Position numbers and translations under genes: made by a program. This document shows positions 8,750-18,234 of a stretch of 64,000 nt of DNA, piece by piece. The DNA is taken from positions 2,666,001 through 2,730,000 of the forward strand of contig NZ_CP073104.1 in the NCBI RefSeq assembly GCF_018138145.1, written 5' to 3'. The stretch comes from Pseudomonas sp. SCA2728.1_7 (GTDB lineage Bacteria > Pseudomonadota > Gammaproteobacteria > Pseudomonadales > Pseudomonadaceae). Each line of letters starts with the position of its first letter. The first letter of the stretch is position 1. The notes under the pieces were generated by a model. The model ran no database searches. It saw nothing but the letters and a program-made list of their open reading frames with translations, and had not been told where the DNA came from.

Positions 8750-9637
8750 ATGTTTATAGCCAACCACCCTGCCCACCCCGCCACTCAGGCAGCCCTGCGC
8801 GAGCTCCCGCCCCGTGCCGGGCTGGGGCTCAAGACCGGGCACTTTCGTGAAGTGCTCGGCTCACAACCGGACATCGGCTTCTTCGAAGTCCACGCCGAAA
8901 ACTACATGGTCGACGGCGGTCCGTTTCATCATTTTCTCGGTTTGATCCGCGAGCAGTATCCGCTGTCGCTGCACGGTGTCGGCTTGTCCATCGGCGCTGA
9001 AGGCCCGTTGGATAAACAGCACCTCAAGCGCCTCGCCGAACTGATCCGACGCTATCAACCGCAATCCTTTTCCGAACATTTGGCCTGGTCGAGCCATGGC
9101 CCGGTGTTTCTCAATGACCTGTTGCCGCTGGCCTATGACACGCCGACATTGAACCGCGTCTGCGAGCATATCGATCAGGTACAAAACACGCTCAAACGGC
9201 CCATGTTGCTGGAGAATCCGGCGACCTATCTGGGGTTTCAGCGTTCGACCATCGATGAGCCTGACTTCATCGCCGAGGTCATCCGCCGCAGCGGCTGTGG
9301 ACTGTTGCTGGACGTCAACAATGTCTACGTTTCCTGCGTGAACCATCAGCGTGATCCGCTGGCGTATCTCGATGCGCTGCCATTACACGCGGTGGGCGAA
9401 ATTCATCTGGCCGGGTTTGCCGAGGATTGCGACAACCTCGGCGACCGTTTGCTGATCGATGATCACGGCGCGCCGATCGATCAAGCCGTCTGGCGTTTGT
9501 ACCGGCAAGTGCTGCAACGCATCGGCCCGGTGGCGACGCTGATCGAGCGCGACAATCAAGTGCCGGCGTTCGAGGTGCTATTGGCGGAGGCGCAACAGGC
9601 TGATGCGCTTTTGCGGGATGCCGGAGGGCGCACATGA
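8750..9637 (+). CDS. bufB: BufB: DUF692 multinuclear iron-dependent oxidase
   Basis: DUF692 (MbnB-like) TIM-barrel enzyme expected to oxidise cysteines of the BufA precursor together with BufC. Of the family's metal-ligand motifs I can see [55 protein letters not shown] and TLIERDN, which supply the His/Glu/Asp residues for two or three irons. Length from the ATG at 8750 is 295 residues. A GTG at 8741 in the same frame would add three residues; I prefer the ATG because GAGTGA sits just upstream. It overlaps bufC by 4 bp (ATGA). Confidence 0.88.
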   Translation: MFIANHPAHPATQAALRELPPRAGLGLKTGHFREVLGSQPDIGFFEVHAENYMVDGGPFHHFLGLIREQYPLSLHGVGLSIGAEGPLDKQHLKRLAELIRRYQPQSFSEHLAWSSHGPVFLNDLLPLAYDTPTLNRVCEHIDQVQNTLKRPMLLENPATYLGFQRSTIDEPDFIAEVIRRSGCGLLLDVNNVYVSCVNHQRDPLAYLDALPLHAVGEIHLAGFAEDCDNLGDRLLIDDHGAPIDQAVWRLYRQVLQRIGPVATLIERDNQVPAFEVLLAEAQQADALLRDAGGRT

Positions 9638-10392
9638 GCACTCAACGCGCTTTCGCTGCGGCGCTCATCGATACGCGGCTGCCCTGCCCCGAAGGTCTGT
9701 GCAGCGCCAACGGCGCTGATCCGGCGAGCCGTTTCGCGGTGTATCGCAACAACGTGCTGGGCTCGCTGATCAATGCGTTGGGCGATAGTTATCCGGTGGT
9801 TGCGCAATTGGTCGGCGATGAATTCTTCCGCGCCATGGCGACCGTTTTCGTACAACAGCAGCCTCCACAGAGTCCGTTGATGTGCCGCTACGGAGAAGCA
9901 TTTGCGGATTTCATTGCAGCGTTTGAACCGGCCGGCGACGTGCCTTATCTGGCGGACGTGGCGCGCCTTGAGCACTTGCGCACCCTCGCCTACCACGCGG
10001 CTGACGCCCAGCCCGTGCGCGCAGAACAGATCACGGCAGCACTGGCTGATGTGCAAACGCTGAGTGAACTGCGCTTCGAATTTCATCCCTCGCTGCATTT
10101 GCTCGACTCAGCCTATGCCGTGGTCGCGATCTGGGGCGCACATCAGCATGACTCGACGCTGGCGGGCGTCGACACCCACCAAAGGCAACACGGGCTGGTG
10201 TTGCGCAATGGCCTGGATGTCGAAGTGTTTGCCCTCGACCCCGGCGCCAGCACGTTTATCCGCAACCTGATCGATGGCCAACCACTTCTGGCAGCAGCTG
10301 AAAACAGCCCTGAGTTCGACCTCGCGCAAACCCTCGGCTTGCTGATCGCGCGTAACGCCATCATCCAATTGAACAACAAGGAACTGCCATGA
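9634..10392 (+). CDS. bufC: BufC/HvfC-type DUF2063 partner protein
   Basis: Partner of the DUF692 oxidase, thought to present the precursor peptide to it (role analogous to MbnC). The 252 residues begin with the DUF2063 signature: an N-terminal region with [17 protein letters not shown] and [18 protein letters not shown] more variable C-terminal domain follows. It is translationally coupled to bufB upstream and bufD downstream through ATGA overlaps at both ends. Confidence 0.87.
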   Translation: MSTQRAFAAALIDTRLPCPEGLCSANGADPASRFAVYRNNVLGSLINALGDSYPVVAQLVGDEFFRAMATVFVQQQPPQSPLMCRYGEAFADFIAAFEPAGDVPYLADVARLEHLRTLAYHAADAQPVRAEQITAALADVQTLSELRFEFHPSLHLLDSAYAVVAIWGAHQHDSTLAGVDTHQRQHGLVLRNGLDVEVFALDPGASTFIRNLIDGQPLLAAAENSPEFDLAQTLGLLIARNAIIQLNNKELP

Positions 10393-10865
10393 AAACGTTC
10401 ATCAACCGTGCCATCACGCTGCTGGAAAAAATCCCCCACAGCCTGATCGCTTTCATTGCACGTTTCTCGATTGCCGCCGTGTTCTGGAAATCAGGACAGA
10501 CCAAGGTTGAAGGTTTGGCCATTGATTTGATTGACGGCACTTTTCAACTCGGCTGGCCACGCTTGGCTGACTCGACCATTCCGTTGTTCAAGAGCGAATA
10601 CCACGTGCCGCTGCTGTCGCCAGAGATTGCCGCGCACATGGCGGCTTTTGCCGAACACTTTTTTCCGCTGCTGATTCTGATCGGCTTCGCTACGCGATTT
10701 TCGGCATTGGCGTTGTTGGGCATGACCCTGACCATTCAGCTTTTTGTCTACCCGGATGCTTATCCAACCCACGGCACCTGGGCGGCAGTGCTGCTGTACC
10801 TGATGGCGACCGGGCCGGGGAAGTTGTCGATTGATCATCTGATCGCCCGCCGTTTCGCAAAATAA
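10389..10865 (+). CDS. bufD: BufD: DoxX-family membrane protein
   Basis: Integral membrane protein of 158 residues with four predicted hydrophobic helices and the DoxX pattern (ARFSIAAVFWKSGQTK near the N-terminus, HFFPLLILIGFATRFSAL in the middle). It is the usual fourth gene of bufferin operons; a redox or quinone-linked role has been suggested for DoxX proteins, but its job here is unknown. It ends the operon; a REP pair follows immediately. Confidence 0.85.
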   Translation: MKTFINRAITLLEKIPHSLIAFIARFSIAAVFWKSGQTKVEGLAIDLIDGTFQLGWPRLADSTIPLFKSEYHVPLLSPEIAAHMAAFAEHFFPLLILIGFATRFSALALLGMTLTIQLFVYPDAYPTHGTWAAVLLYLMATGPGKLSIDHLIARRFAK

Positions 10866-10872
10866 ACAAAAT

Positions 10873-10968
10873 CCTTGTGGGAGCGAGCCTGCTCGCGAAT
10901 GCGTTGGTTCAGTCAACACATGAAGTGTCTGTGAAACCGCTTTCGCGAGCAGGCTCGCTCCCACAGGA
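10873..10968. repeat. REP pair between bufD and the LysR gene
   Basis: Inverted pair of the GAGCAGGCTCGCTCCCACA variant (CGCTCCCACA instead of CACTCCTACA), about 96 bp overall, sitting between convergent genes, the usual place for these elements. Confidence 0.9.
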
Positions 10969-10976
10969 GAATGAAG

Positions 10977-11891
10977 TCAACGCTGAAGTCGATCCAGCGC
11001 TTCACCGCTGCGCCTGAACCAGCCGATCAGATAGTCCGCGAGTACTTGCGTGCGCTTCGGCAATCCACCCTGATACGGATGCACGAGGTACATCGGCATG
11101 CGTCGGGTCTGAAAGTCACGCAGGAGCCAGCGCAATCTGCCGTCAGCCAATTCCGCCTGCAGGAGGTAGGAAGGCAATCGCGCGATACCGGCGCCGCTAA
11201 GCGCGGCTTTCTTCAGCAAGTTGTAATGGTTACTGGCGAACGGTCCTGACACGCGAACCCGGAGCAATTCATGCTGCTGGTGATACAGCCATTCCTCGCG
11301 TCCGCTGTAGTGGCTGTTGAGCAAACAGCGGTGCTCGGCCAATGCCTGTGGCGTCAGCGGTTCACCGAAGCGTTCGAGGTAAGCCGGGCTCGCGCAAGTC
11401 ATTTCCTGCCAGGCCAGCAACGGTTTGGCCACCAGCCGTTCGTCATTGGCCACCTCGCTGCGGATCGCCAGATCAAAGCCGTCCCGTGACAGATCGCGGT
11501 AACTGTTATTCAACTCCAGTTCGATCTGCACCTCGGGGTATTTGTGCGAGAACTCCAACAGCAGACCATCGAAGAAGGTTTCCCCCAGCGACACCGGCAC
11601 CGTCATTCGCACCGGTCCGGCCATATCGTCTTTTAGCCGCGCCAAGGCCTGGCGCGCTTTTTCGACCTGGACGACCAACGCTTGCGCCTGCGGCAACAAG
11701 GCTGCGCCGGCGGCGGTCAGGCTCAAGCGCCGGGTGGTGCGTTGCAGCAACACCACGGAAAACTGCGCTTCGAGCTGGCTGATGCGCTTGGACAACTGGC
11801 CCTTGCTGCAGCCCAATTGCTGCGCTGCCAAGGTGAAACTGCCCGCTTCAATCAACACGGCAAACGCCGCCAGATCATCCATTTCGCTCAT
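10977..11891 (-). CDS. LysR-family transcriptional regulator
   Basis: DNA-binding regulator of 304 residues from the ATG at 11891. The N-terminal winged helix-turn-helix (residues 1-60, with GSFTLAAQQLGCSKGQLSKRISQLE) is followed by a LysR substrate-binding domain; the pattern RTTRRLSLTAAG and the PVSLGETFFDGLL linker point to the AaeR/DmlR-like group. It is divergent from the SDR gene, with 104 bp between starts. This is the classical arrangement in which the LysR protein controls its neighbour and itself, so the SDR gene is its most likely target. The inducer is unknown. The in-frame upstream ATG at 11954 would add 21 residues not expected in this family. Confidence 0.9.
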   Translation of the reverse strand: MSEMDDLAAFAVLIEAGSFTLAAQQLGCSKGQLSKRISQLEAQFSVVLLQRTTRRLSLTAAGAALLPQAQALVVQVEKARQALARLKDDMAGPVRMTVPVSLGETFFDGLLLEFSHKYPEVQIELELNNSYRDLSRDGFDLAIRSEVANDERLVAKPLLAWQEMTCASPAYLERFGEPLTPQALAEHRCLLNSHYSGREEWLYHQQHELLRVRVSGPFASNHYNLLKKAALSGAGIARLPSYLLQAELADGRLRWLLRDFQTRRMPMYLVHPYQGGLPKRTQVLADYLIGWFRRSGEALDRLQR

Positions 11892-11995
11892 GGATTGTTT
11901 CCAATTGAAAACCAAAGGTTGCCCATTAGCGCGCTTATCCGCAGAAAAAACCACTCTAGACTGAAACCTCGTTCACTCACTTGAGGTACAGCTCG

Positions 11996-12595
11996 ATGAA
12001 AATTCTGTTGATAGGCGCTGGAGGCACCATTGGTTCGGCGGTCGACAAAGAACTCTCGCAACGCCACGAAGTCATTCGTATCGGCCGCAGCAGCGGTGAT
12101 TTGCAAGTGGATATCAGCGACAGCGCGTCGATCCGCAAACTGTTCGAAAAAACCGGCAAGTTCGATGCACTGGTGTGCGCCGCCGGCAACGTGACCTTCG
12201 CACCGCTGGGCGAGATGACGGAAGACAGCTTCGCTCTCGGCCTCAAAGACAAACTGATGGGCCAGGTCAATCTGCTGCTGATCGGTCGCGAATTCGCCAA
12301 TGACGGCGCCTCGTTCACCTTCACCACCGGCGTACTCAGCCACGACCCGATTCGTAGCGGCGCCTCGGCAGCGCTGGTCAACGGCGCCCTCGACAGCTTC
12401 GTCCGCGCCGCTGCCATCGAACTGCCACGCGGCCTGCGAGTGAACTCGATCAGCCCGACCGTACTGCTCGAAGCCATGGGCAGCTACGCCCCGTATTTCC
12501 GTGGTTACAAGCCGGTTCCTGCGGCGGATGTGGCATTGGCCTACGCGAAAAGTGTCGAAGGCTTGCAGACAGGTCAGACATTTCACGTGGGCTAA
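11996..12595 (+). CDS. Short-chain dehydrogenase-like protein lacking the YxxxK motif
   Basis: Rossmann-fold protein of 199 residues. The N-terminal GAGGTIGSAV is a glycine-rich NAD(P)-binding motif, and CAAGNVTF corresponds to the NNAG element. Where classical SDRs have YxxxK the sequence reads SGASAALVNGALDSF, so both catalytic residues are missing. This matches the Lin1944-like subgroup of SDRs, which keeps the fold but lacks most active-site residues, so catalysis may differ or be absent. ATG 11996 is chosen because it gives the standard SDR N-terminus MKILLIGAGG. It is divergent from, and probably regulated by, the LysR gene. Confidence 0.85.
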   Translation: MKILLIGAGGTIGSAVDKELSQRHEVIRIGRSSGDLQVDISDSASIRKLFEKTGKFDALVCAAGNVTFAPLGEMTEDSFALGLKDKLMGQVNLLLIGREFANDGASFTFTTGVLSHDPIRSGASAALVNGALDSFVRAAAIELPRGLRVNSISPTVLLEAMGSYAPYFRGYKPVPAADVALAYAKSVEGLQTGQTFHVG

Positions 12596-12654
12596 ACCCT
12601 TGTGATGAACGGTCAGGCTGCGTAACGTGGCGGCACTTGTCTGGAGAGCCGAAG

Positions 12655-13308
12655 ATGCGTGTTGCCCGTTCGTTAGTCGTTGTTGCCCTGCTGCCGTTGT
12701 TTGCCGCTTGCCAGTTGTTCGATGGCCAGCGAGAAAGTGCCTCGCACGTCGGGCAGACGCGGATGCAGGGGCAACTGACCGCCGCTGACGGCAAACTGGT
12801 GTTTCAGCCGTGTCAGGAGCAGCGCCAGCTCATCGTCAATGACATCGGTGGCACCAGCATTCTGCAAGAAGCCGCGACCCTCGCCGACGAGCAAGGCAAA
12901 CTGTTTGCCGATGTGCGCGGCAAAGTCGCCGGTGATCGACTCGACCTGACGCAGCTGTATCGCGTCGAACGCTCCGGCACTGCCTGCGATGACCCCAACT
13001 TCAAGCTACTGATCCTGCGCGCCACTGGCCATGGCCCGGAATGGAACGTCAAAGTCAGCGGCAAAGGCATGGTCATCGACCGTGAAGGCCAGCCGCCGCT
13101 TGCCGTGCCCTATGTTGAAGAACAACTGGGCGATGGCCGCTTCAATCTCAGCAGCGAAGCCAACAACCAGCGCATCGAATTGTGGGTCGCGCCGCAGCGT
13201 TGCGTCGACAGCAACACCGGCAGCGTGCAGCACATGAGCGCCGAGTTGCGCATCGACGGCCAGGTGCAGCGTGGTTGCGGGTATTTCGGCGGATCGCGCA
13301 ACGACTGA
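12655..13308 (+). CDS. COG3650-type lipoprotein, function unknown
   Basis: Envelope lipoprotein of 217 residues. A signal peptide with lipobox FAAC (Cys near residue 19) is followed by a mature region with paired cysteines (QPCQEQ, TACDD, QRCVD, QRGCGYF) that may form disulfides. The C-terminal region (ELRIDGQVQRGCGYFGG) resembles the conserved end of the COG3650 family. Function is unknown. The ATG at 12655 follows CTGGAGAGCCGAAG. It lies on the same strand as the SDR gene and the FAD oxidoreductase, but the spacing (59 and 97 bp) leaves open whether they are cotranscribed. Confidence 0.75.
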   Translation: MRVARSLVVVALLPLFAACQLFDGQRESASHVGQTRMQGQLTAADGKLVFQPCQEQRQLIVNDIGGTSILQEAATLADEQGKLFADVRGKVAGDRLDLTQLYRVERSGTACDDPNFKLLILRATGHGPEWNVKVSGKGMVIDREGQPPLAVPYVEEQLGDGRFNLSSEANNQRIELWVAPQRCVDSNTGSVQHMSAELRIDGQVQRGCGYFGGSRND

Positions 13309-13405
13309 GCGTTTTAGCCTCACCGGATCCGGCCTTTGCGGCTTATAATCGCGGCCTTCAAACGCCCTGGCGCAGTTGTGCGCCCCGCGAACCCGGATCC
13401 TCGCC

Positions 13406-15019
13406 ATGTTACGAATCACTGAACTCAAGCTGCCAATCGACCATCCCGAAGAAGACCTGCGCCCTGCCATCGTGCAGCGCCTGGGCATCGCCAGCGATGA
13501 TCTGCTCGATTTCACCTTGTTCAAGCGCAGCTACGATGCGCGCAAAAAGTCCTCCGAACTGTGCTTCATCTACACCATCGACCTCGAAGTGCGCGACGAG
13601 GCCAAGGTATTGGGCAAGTTCGCCGACGACCGTAACGTCAACGTGGCGCCGGATGTCAGCTACAAATTCGTAGGTGAAGCGCCAAGCGACCTGAGCCAGC
13701 GTCCGATCGTTGTCGGTTTCGGCCCGTGCGGGATCTTCGCCGGTCTGTTGCTGGCGCAAATGGGCTTCAAGCCGATCGTCCTCGAGCGCGGCACCGAAGT
13801 CCGCCAGCGCACCAAGGACACTTGGGGCCTGTGGCGTAAAAGCGTGCTCAACCCCGAGTCCAACGTGCAGTTCGGCGAAGGCGGCGCGGGCACGTTCTCC
13901 GACGGCAAGCTGTACAGCCAGATCAAGGACCCGAAGTTCCTCGGCCGCAAAGTCCTCCACGAATTCGTCAAGGCTGGCGCACCGGAAGAAATTCTCTACG
14001 TCAGCAAGCCGCACATCGGTACGTTCCGTCTGACCGGTATGGTTGAAAACATGCGCGAGCAGATCCGTGAACTGGGCGGCGAAGTGCGCTTCCAGGAACG
14101 CGTCACCGACGTGCTGATCGAAGACGGTCAACTGGTCGGCGTCGAACTGGCCAGCGGTGAAACCCTGCATTCGAAACACGTGGTTCTGGCCCTCGGCCAC
14201 AGCGCCCGTGACACCTTCCGCATGCTCCACAGCCGTGGCGTGTTCATGGAAGCCAAGCCGTTCTCGGTGGGTTTCCGCATCGAACACCCGCAATCGCTGA
14301 TCGACCGCGCGCGATTGGGCAAATACGCCGGCCACCCGAAACTCGGGGCTGCCGACTACAAACTGGTGCACCACGCCAAGAACGGCCGCTCGGTCTACAG
14401 CTTCTGCATGTGCCCGGGCGGCACCGTGGTCGCGGCGACTTCCGAGCCGAACCGCGTGGTCACCAACGGCATGAGCCAGTACTCGCGTAACGAGCGCAAC
14501 GCCAACTCCGGCATCGTTGTCGGCATCACCCCGGAAGTCGATTATCCGGGCGGCCCGCTGGCAGGCATCGAGTTGCAGGAACGTCTGGAATCCCATGCGT
14601 TTATCCTCGGTGGCAGCGATTACAAGGCGCCGGCGCAACTGGTTGGCGACTTCATCAACGACATTCCATCGACCGAGTTGGGTGAAGTCGAGCCGTCGTA
14701 CAAACCGGGCGTGGCGCTGGGTGATCTGGCCTTGGCGCTGCCGGACTTTGCCATTGAGGCGATCCGTGAAGCCTTGCCGGCGTTCGAGAAGCAGATTCGC
14801 GGTTACTCGCTGCACGATGCAGTGTTGACCGGGATCGAGACGCGCACTTCGTCGCCGTTGCGCATTACCCGTAACGAAACCCTGCAGAGCATGAACGTGA
14901 AGGGCTTGTTCCCGGCCGGTGAAGGCGCGGGTTATGCGGGCGGGATTCTGTCGGCGGGTGTTGACGGGATTCGGATTGCCGAGGCCGTGGCGCGCGACAT
15001 CCTCGGCCTGACTGACTGA
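13406..15019 (+). CDS. NAD(P)/FAD-dependent oxidoreductase (COG2509)
   Basis: Flavoprotein of 537 residues with unknown substrate. An N-terminal ~90-residue module (ITELKLPIDHPEEDL, then a ferredoxin-like or RNA-binding-like fold) precedes an FAD-binding Rossmann domain with VVGFGPCGIFAGLL, then GEGGAGTFSDGKLYSQIKD and a C-terminal FAD-closing motif GLFPAGEGAGYAGGILSAG. This architecture is that of COG2509 'uncharacterised FAD-dependent dehydrogenases'. I start at the ATG at 13406 (MLRITELKLP), ten codons inside the longest frame. The stop codon is embedded in a (CTGA)5 tract. Confidence 0.88.
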   Translation: MLRITELKLPIDHPEEDLRPAIVQRLGIASDDLLDFTLFKRSYDARKKSSELCFIYTIDLEVRDEAKVLGKFADDRNVNVAPDVSYKFVGEAPSDLSQRPIVVGFGPCGIFAGLLLAQMGFKPIVLERGTEVRQRTKDTWGLWRKSVLNPESNVQFGEGGAGTFSDGKLYSQIKDPKFLGRKVLHEFVKAGAPEEILYVSKPHIGTFRLTGMVENMREQIRELGGEVRFQERVTDVLIEDGQLVGVELASGETLHSKHVVLALGHSARDTFRMLHSRGVFMEAKPFSVGFRIEHPQSLIDRARLGKYAGHPKLGAADYKLVHHAKNGRSVYSFCMCPGGTVVAATSEPNRVVTNGMSQYSRNERNANSGIVVGITPEVDYPGGPLAGIELQERLESHAFILGGSDYKAPAQLVGDFINDIPSTELGEVEPSYKPGVALGDLALALPDFAIEAIREALPAFEKQIRGYSLHDAVLTGIETRTSSPLRITRNETLQSMNVKGLFPAGEGAGYAGGILSAGVDGIRIAEAVARDILGLTD

Positions 15020-15027
15020 CTGACTGA
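15008..15027 (+). repeat. (CTGA)5 tetranucleotide tract across a stop codon
   Basis: Five perfect CTGA repeats overlap the stop codon of the FAD oxidoreductase gene. Because TGA recurs every four bases, all three frames meet a stop within the tract, so slippage would alter the protein by only a few residues. Confidence 0.9.
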
Positions 15028-15035
15028 CACAAAAC

Positions 15036-15127
15036 CCTGTAGGAGTGAGCCTGCTCGCGATAGCGGTAGTCCATTCAACATCAATGTTGAATGTTATTCC
15101 GCCATCGCGAGCAGGCTCACTCCTACA
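15036..15127. repeat. REP pair between convergent genes
   Basis: Inverted GAGCAGGCTCACTCCTACA pair. The spacer contains a second inner inverted repeat (TTCAACATC and GATGTTGAA region), so the whole ~92 bp could form a long hairpin and may act as a shared terminator for the two convergent genes. Confidence 0.9.
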
Positions 15128-15142
15128 GTTGATTTCGGTGTA

Positions 15143-16237
15143 TCAGATATTGGCGCGCAGGACTGAGTCAGGCAGCGCCTCACCCCGCTCGGCACTCGCC
15201 GCCACCGCCTCGATCAACCCCGTCAATTCATACCCCTGCGCCTTCAGCCAATCCTGATCGTAATAGGTGTCGGCATACCGCTCGCCGCCATCGCACAGAA
15301 TCGCTACGATCGACCCCGACTCCCCCGCTGCTTTCATCTGCTGCGCAGCCATCAAGGCCCCAATCAGATTGGTCCCGCTCGACCCACCCACATGGCGCCC
15401 CAGACGCTGCGCCAGATAATGCATGGCCGCCAGCGACAAGGCGTCAGGCACTTTGACCATCGCATCGATCACCTTGGGCAGGAACGACGCTTCGACGCGC
15501 GGCCGGCCAATACCTTCAATGCGCGAACCGCAATCCAGACGCAAACTCGCATCGCCGGTCTGGTAGTAATCAAAGAACACCGAACGCTCGGCATCGGCGC
15601 ACAGCACGCGGGTGCAATGCTGGCGGTAGCGCACGTAACGACCGAGCGTTGCGGTGGTGCCGCCGGTGCCGGGGCTGGAAATCAGCCAGCTCGGTTCCGG
15701 ATGTTTTTCGTAACGCATCTGCTGGAAAATCGATTCGGCGATGTTGTTGTTCGCGCGCCAGTCGGTGGCGCGTTCGGCGTAGGTGAACTGGTCGATGAAG
15801 TGGCCGCCATGCTCGCGGGCCAGACGCTCGGATTCGGCGCAGATCTGCGTGGGATCTTTCACCAGATGACTTTGGCCACCGTAGAACGCGATCTGCGCGA
15901 TCTTCTCTTTGGACGTGGTCGCCGGCATCACCGCAATAAACGGCAGGCCCAGCATCCGTGCGAAATACGCTTCGGAAATCGCCGTCGAACCGCTGGACGC
16001 CTCGATCACCGGCGCGCCGGGTTTCAGCCAGCCATTACACAACGCGTAGAGAAACAGCGAACGAGCCAGACGATGCTTGAGACTGCCGGTCGGATGACTG
16101 GACTCATCCTTGAAATACAACTCGATGCCCGCAAAACCCGGCAGCGGCAAAGGGATCAGGTGGGTGTCGGCGCTGCGCTGAAAATCCGCCTCGATGATGC
16201 GGATGGCTTCGCGGGCCCACTGTCGGTTGTCGCTCAT
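15143..16237 (-). CDS. PLP-dependent cysteine synthase-family enzyme (possible cysteine desulfhydrase)
   Basis: Fold-type II PLP enzyme of 364 residues. The PLP lysine is in [17 protein letters not shown], the phosphate-binding or substrate loop is [10 protein letters not shown], and the glycine-rich phosphate cradle is [14 protein letters not shown]. Although it belongs to the O-acetylserine sulfhydrylase/cystathionine beta-synthase family, it diverges from CysK and CysM and has no CBS domains. Proteins of this subgroup are often annotated as cysteine desulfhydrases; the exact reaction cannot be read from the sequence. It is convergent with the FAD gene and followed upstream by 250 bp leading to nhaA. 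Confidence 0.85.
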   Translation of the reverse strand: MSDNRQWAREAIRIIEADFQRSADTHLIPLPLPGFAGIELYFKDESSHPTGSLKHRLARSLFLYALCNGWLKPGAPVIEASSGSTAISEAYFARMLGLPFIAVMPATTSKEKIAQIAFYGGQSHLVKDPTQICAESERLAREHGGHFIDQFTYAERATDWRANNNIAESIFQQMRYEKHPEPSWLISSPGTGGTTATLGRYVRYRQHCTRVLCADAERSVFFDYYQTGDASLRLDCGSRIEGIGRPRVEASFLPKVIDAMVKVPDALSLAAMHYLAQRLGRHVGGSSGTNLIGALMAAQQMKAAGESGSIVAILCDGGERYADTYYDQDWLKAQGYELTGLIEAVAASAERGEALPDSVLRANI

Positions 16238-16400
16238 GGTGATGGTTCTCGTTGAATCGGCAGGAGATGAAGCTGTTCGAAAGGCTCACCCATCAGCTTA
16301 GGAAAAATCCTATAGCGCGCACAGATACAGCTGAGTCTCAATATGTCAGACAACTGCTAGGCTCAGCGTGGCTTGAGCCAGACACCTTGTAACGCCATAT

Positions 16401-16425
16401 AACAAAAAAGAATATAACTTTTGTT
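16401..16425. promoter_or_regulatory. AT-rich inverted repeat in the nhaA leader
   Basis: AACAAAA and TTTTGTT flank an 11-bp AT-rich centre about 65-85 bp upstream of nhaA, in otherwise GC-rich DNA. It is a plausible protein-binding site or promoter region, with no named factor. The rest of the 250-bp gap shows nothing assignable. Confidence 0.35.
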
Positions 16426-16487
16426 TTAACAACTAACAGTACGGGTTAGGGTGTTCCACCTTTTGACTTTATCGATGGAGAGCGACC

Positions 16488-17675
16488 TTGCCTCTGCGTA
16501 GCACTTTCACGCGTTTCTTTCAGTTGGAAGCTGCCAGCGGTCTGTTATTGATCGCCGCCGCTGTCCTCGCCCTGATTATCAACAACTCGCCACTGTCGTG
16601 GCTGTACACCGGCCTGCTCGACACTCCGGTGGTGGCGCAGATCGGTGCGTTGAAAATCGCTAAACCCCTGCTGCTGTGGATCAACGACGGTCTGATGGCG
16701 ATGTTCTTCCTGCTCATCGGCCTGGAAGTGAAGCGCGAAGTCCTTGATGGCCAGCTGTCCAAACCGTCGCAGATCGTCCTGCCCGGCGCCGCAGCGATCG
16801 GCGGCATGCTGGTGCCGGCGCTGATCTACTGGTTCCTCAATCGCGATAACCCTGCAGCCCTCGACGGCTGGGCAATCCCGACCGCCACCGACATCGCCTT
16901 CGCCCTCGGCGTACTGGCGCTGCTCGGCAAGCGTGTGCCGGTATCGCTGAAACTGTTCCTGATGACCCTGGCGATCATCGATGACCTCGGCGCCATCGTG
17001 ATCATCGCAATCTTCTACTCGGGCGAACTCTCGACCCTGTCGCTGGGTCTGGCGGCAGCGTGCATCGCGGCGCTGGTGGCGATGAACCGGCTCGGGGTGG
17101 TCAAACTTGGGCCGTACATGATCATCGGTTTGATTCTCTGGGTCTGCGTCCTCAAGAGCGGTGTCCACGCCACGCTGGCGGGCGTAACCCTGGCCTTCTG
17201 CATTCCATTGCGCACGAAAAATGCCGAGCCGTCGCCGTTGCTGACCCTCGAACATGCGCTGCACCCGTGGGTGGCCTACGGCATCCTGCCGCTGTTCGCC
17301 TTCGCCAACGCCGGCCTGTCGCTGACCGGCGTCACCGTCGAAAGCTTCACCCATCATGTGCCGATGGGCATCGCGGTCGGCCTGCTGCTGGGCAAGACCG
17401 TCGGCGTGTTCGGCCTGACCTGGCTCGCGGTGAAAACCGGCATCGCCGCCCTGCCCCAAGGCGCCAACTGGGGTCAGGTGCTGGGCGTGGCGATCTTGTG
17501 CGGGATCGGCTTCACCATGAGCCTGTTTGTCGGTTCACTGGCGTTTGAGCCTGGTGTGAGTGATTACGCTGGCATGGACCGGATGGGCATTTTGACCGGG
17601 TCGATTCTGGCGGCGTTGATTGGTTATGCGGTGACGGCGGCGGCGAGTCGCCGGAGCACTCTGCAAAACGTCTGA
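16488..17675 (+). CDS. nhaA: Na+/H+ antiporter NhaA
   Basis: Inner-membrane electrogenic antiporter that exchanges internal Na+ (or Li+) for protons and supports salt and alkaline tolerance. It has 395 residues and about twelve hydrophobic spans. The ion-binding aspartate pair is visible in [10 protein letters not shown] (residues 165-166), the unwound-helix [10 protein letters not shown] at 132-139 holds the conserved Thr and Asp, and the conserved Lys of the C-terminal assembly lies in [10 protein letters not shown]. The start is TTG, supported by ATGGAGAGCGACC directly upstream. The gene stands alone. Confidence 0.95.
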   Translation: MPLRSTFTRFFQLEAASGLLLIAAAVLALIINNSPLSWLYTGLLDTPVVAQIGALKIAKPLLLWINDGLMAMFFLLIGLEVKREVLDGQLSKPSQIVLPGAAAIGGMLVPALIYWFLNRDNPAALDGWAIPTATDIAFALGVLALLGKRVPVSLKLFLMTLAIIDDLGAIVIIAIFYSGELSTLSLGLAAACIAALVAMNRLGVVKLGPYMIIGLILWVCVLKSGVHATLAGVTLAFCIPLRTKNAEPSPLLTLEHALHPWVAYGILPLFAFANAGLSLTGVTVESFTHHVPMGIAVGLLLGKTVGVFGLTWLAVKTGIAALPQGANWGQVLGVAILCGIGFTMSLFVGSLAFEPGVSDYAGMDRMGILTGSILAALIGYAVTAAASRRSTLQNV

Positions 17676-17756
17676 AACGCTTCCTAGAAAATCAAAGCCC
17701 TTCTCTATAGATGGGCTTGGCTCTGAACCTTCTCAGCACCGTTTCCGGAGTCACCT

Positions 17757-18026
17757 ATGTCACGTAAAGCAGAAAAACACCCAATGACGGACGATCAGAT
17801 TTCCGTTCAGGAATCGCGGATTCCTGAGATCGCTCGGAAGGCATTCAGCAACGCTTATAAGATTGCGCTCGCCAATGGCGCTGCAGTCCTCGTGGCTAAA
17901 GGTGGTCACCTGTTTGAAGTGACAGCCGAGAGCTCTGTTGCTATGCGCGCACTCGGTGACTACGGAAACCTGAAACGCGGAACTCGCCTGCACATCAACA
18001 AATCCTTAAAACAGGTTACTTGTTGA
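17757..18026 (+). CDS. Small hypothetical protein
   Basis: 89 residues, unrecognised. It has a polar N-terminus, then a likely helix followed by beta strands (KIALANGAAVLVAKGGHLFEV), and ends with a basic segment (NLKRGTRLHINKSLKQVTC). A CCGGAG ribosome binding site precedes the ATG, which makes it a credible gene. Its coding sequence is less GC-rich than its neighbours, as is the bacteriocin locus 208 bp downstream, so it may belong to the same acquired segment. There is no signal peptide or membrane span. Confidence 0.6.
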   Translation: MSRKAEKHPMTDDQISVQESRIPEIARKAFSNAYKIALANGAAVLVAKGGHLFEVTAESSVAMRALGDYGNLKRGTRLHINKSLKQVTC

Positions 18027-18234
18027 GCACACCGAGAATATGGATAGTCGCAGGCCGAACGACTCAGGAAAAAGACTTCAATCAAAAAATCCCCCCACGT
18101 TTGCTTGGAATTGATACACAGCGACTAATCCCCACGTCGTTAGAGACGCGTCCTACAGCCACCATTTTCCTGCTTCGTTAACGTTGCGCAGCCCTTTGCG
18201 AGGGTCTGTCGATGGATGAACGAAAGGACGATCA

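Noticed and set aside
18027..18234. PrtN P-box or LexA box upstream of the bacteriocin
   Set aside because: Only a lone ATTG string near 18110 was seen, without the required GT spacing or repeats, and no CTG-N10-CAG site.
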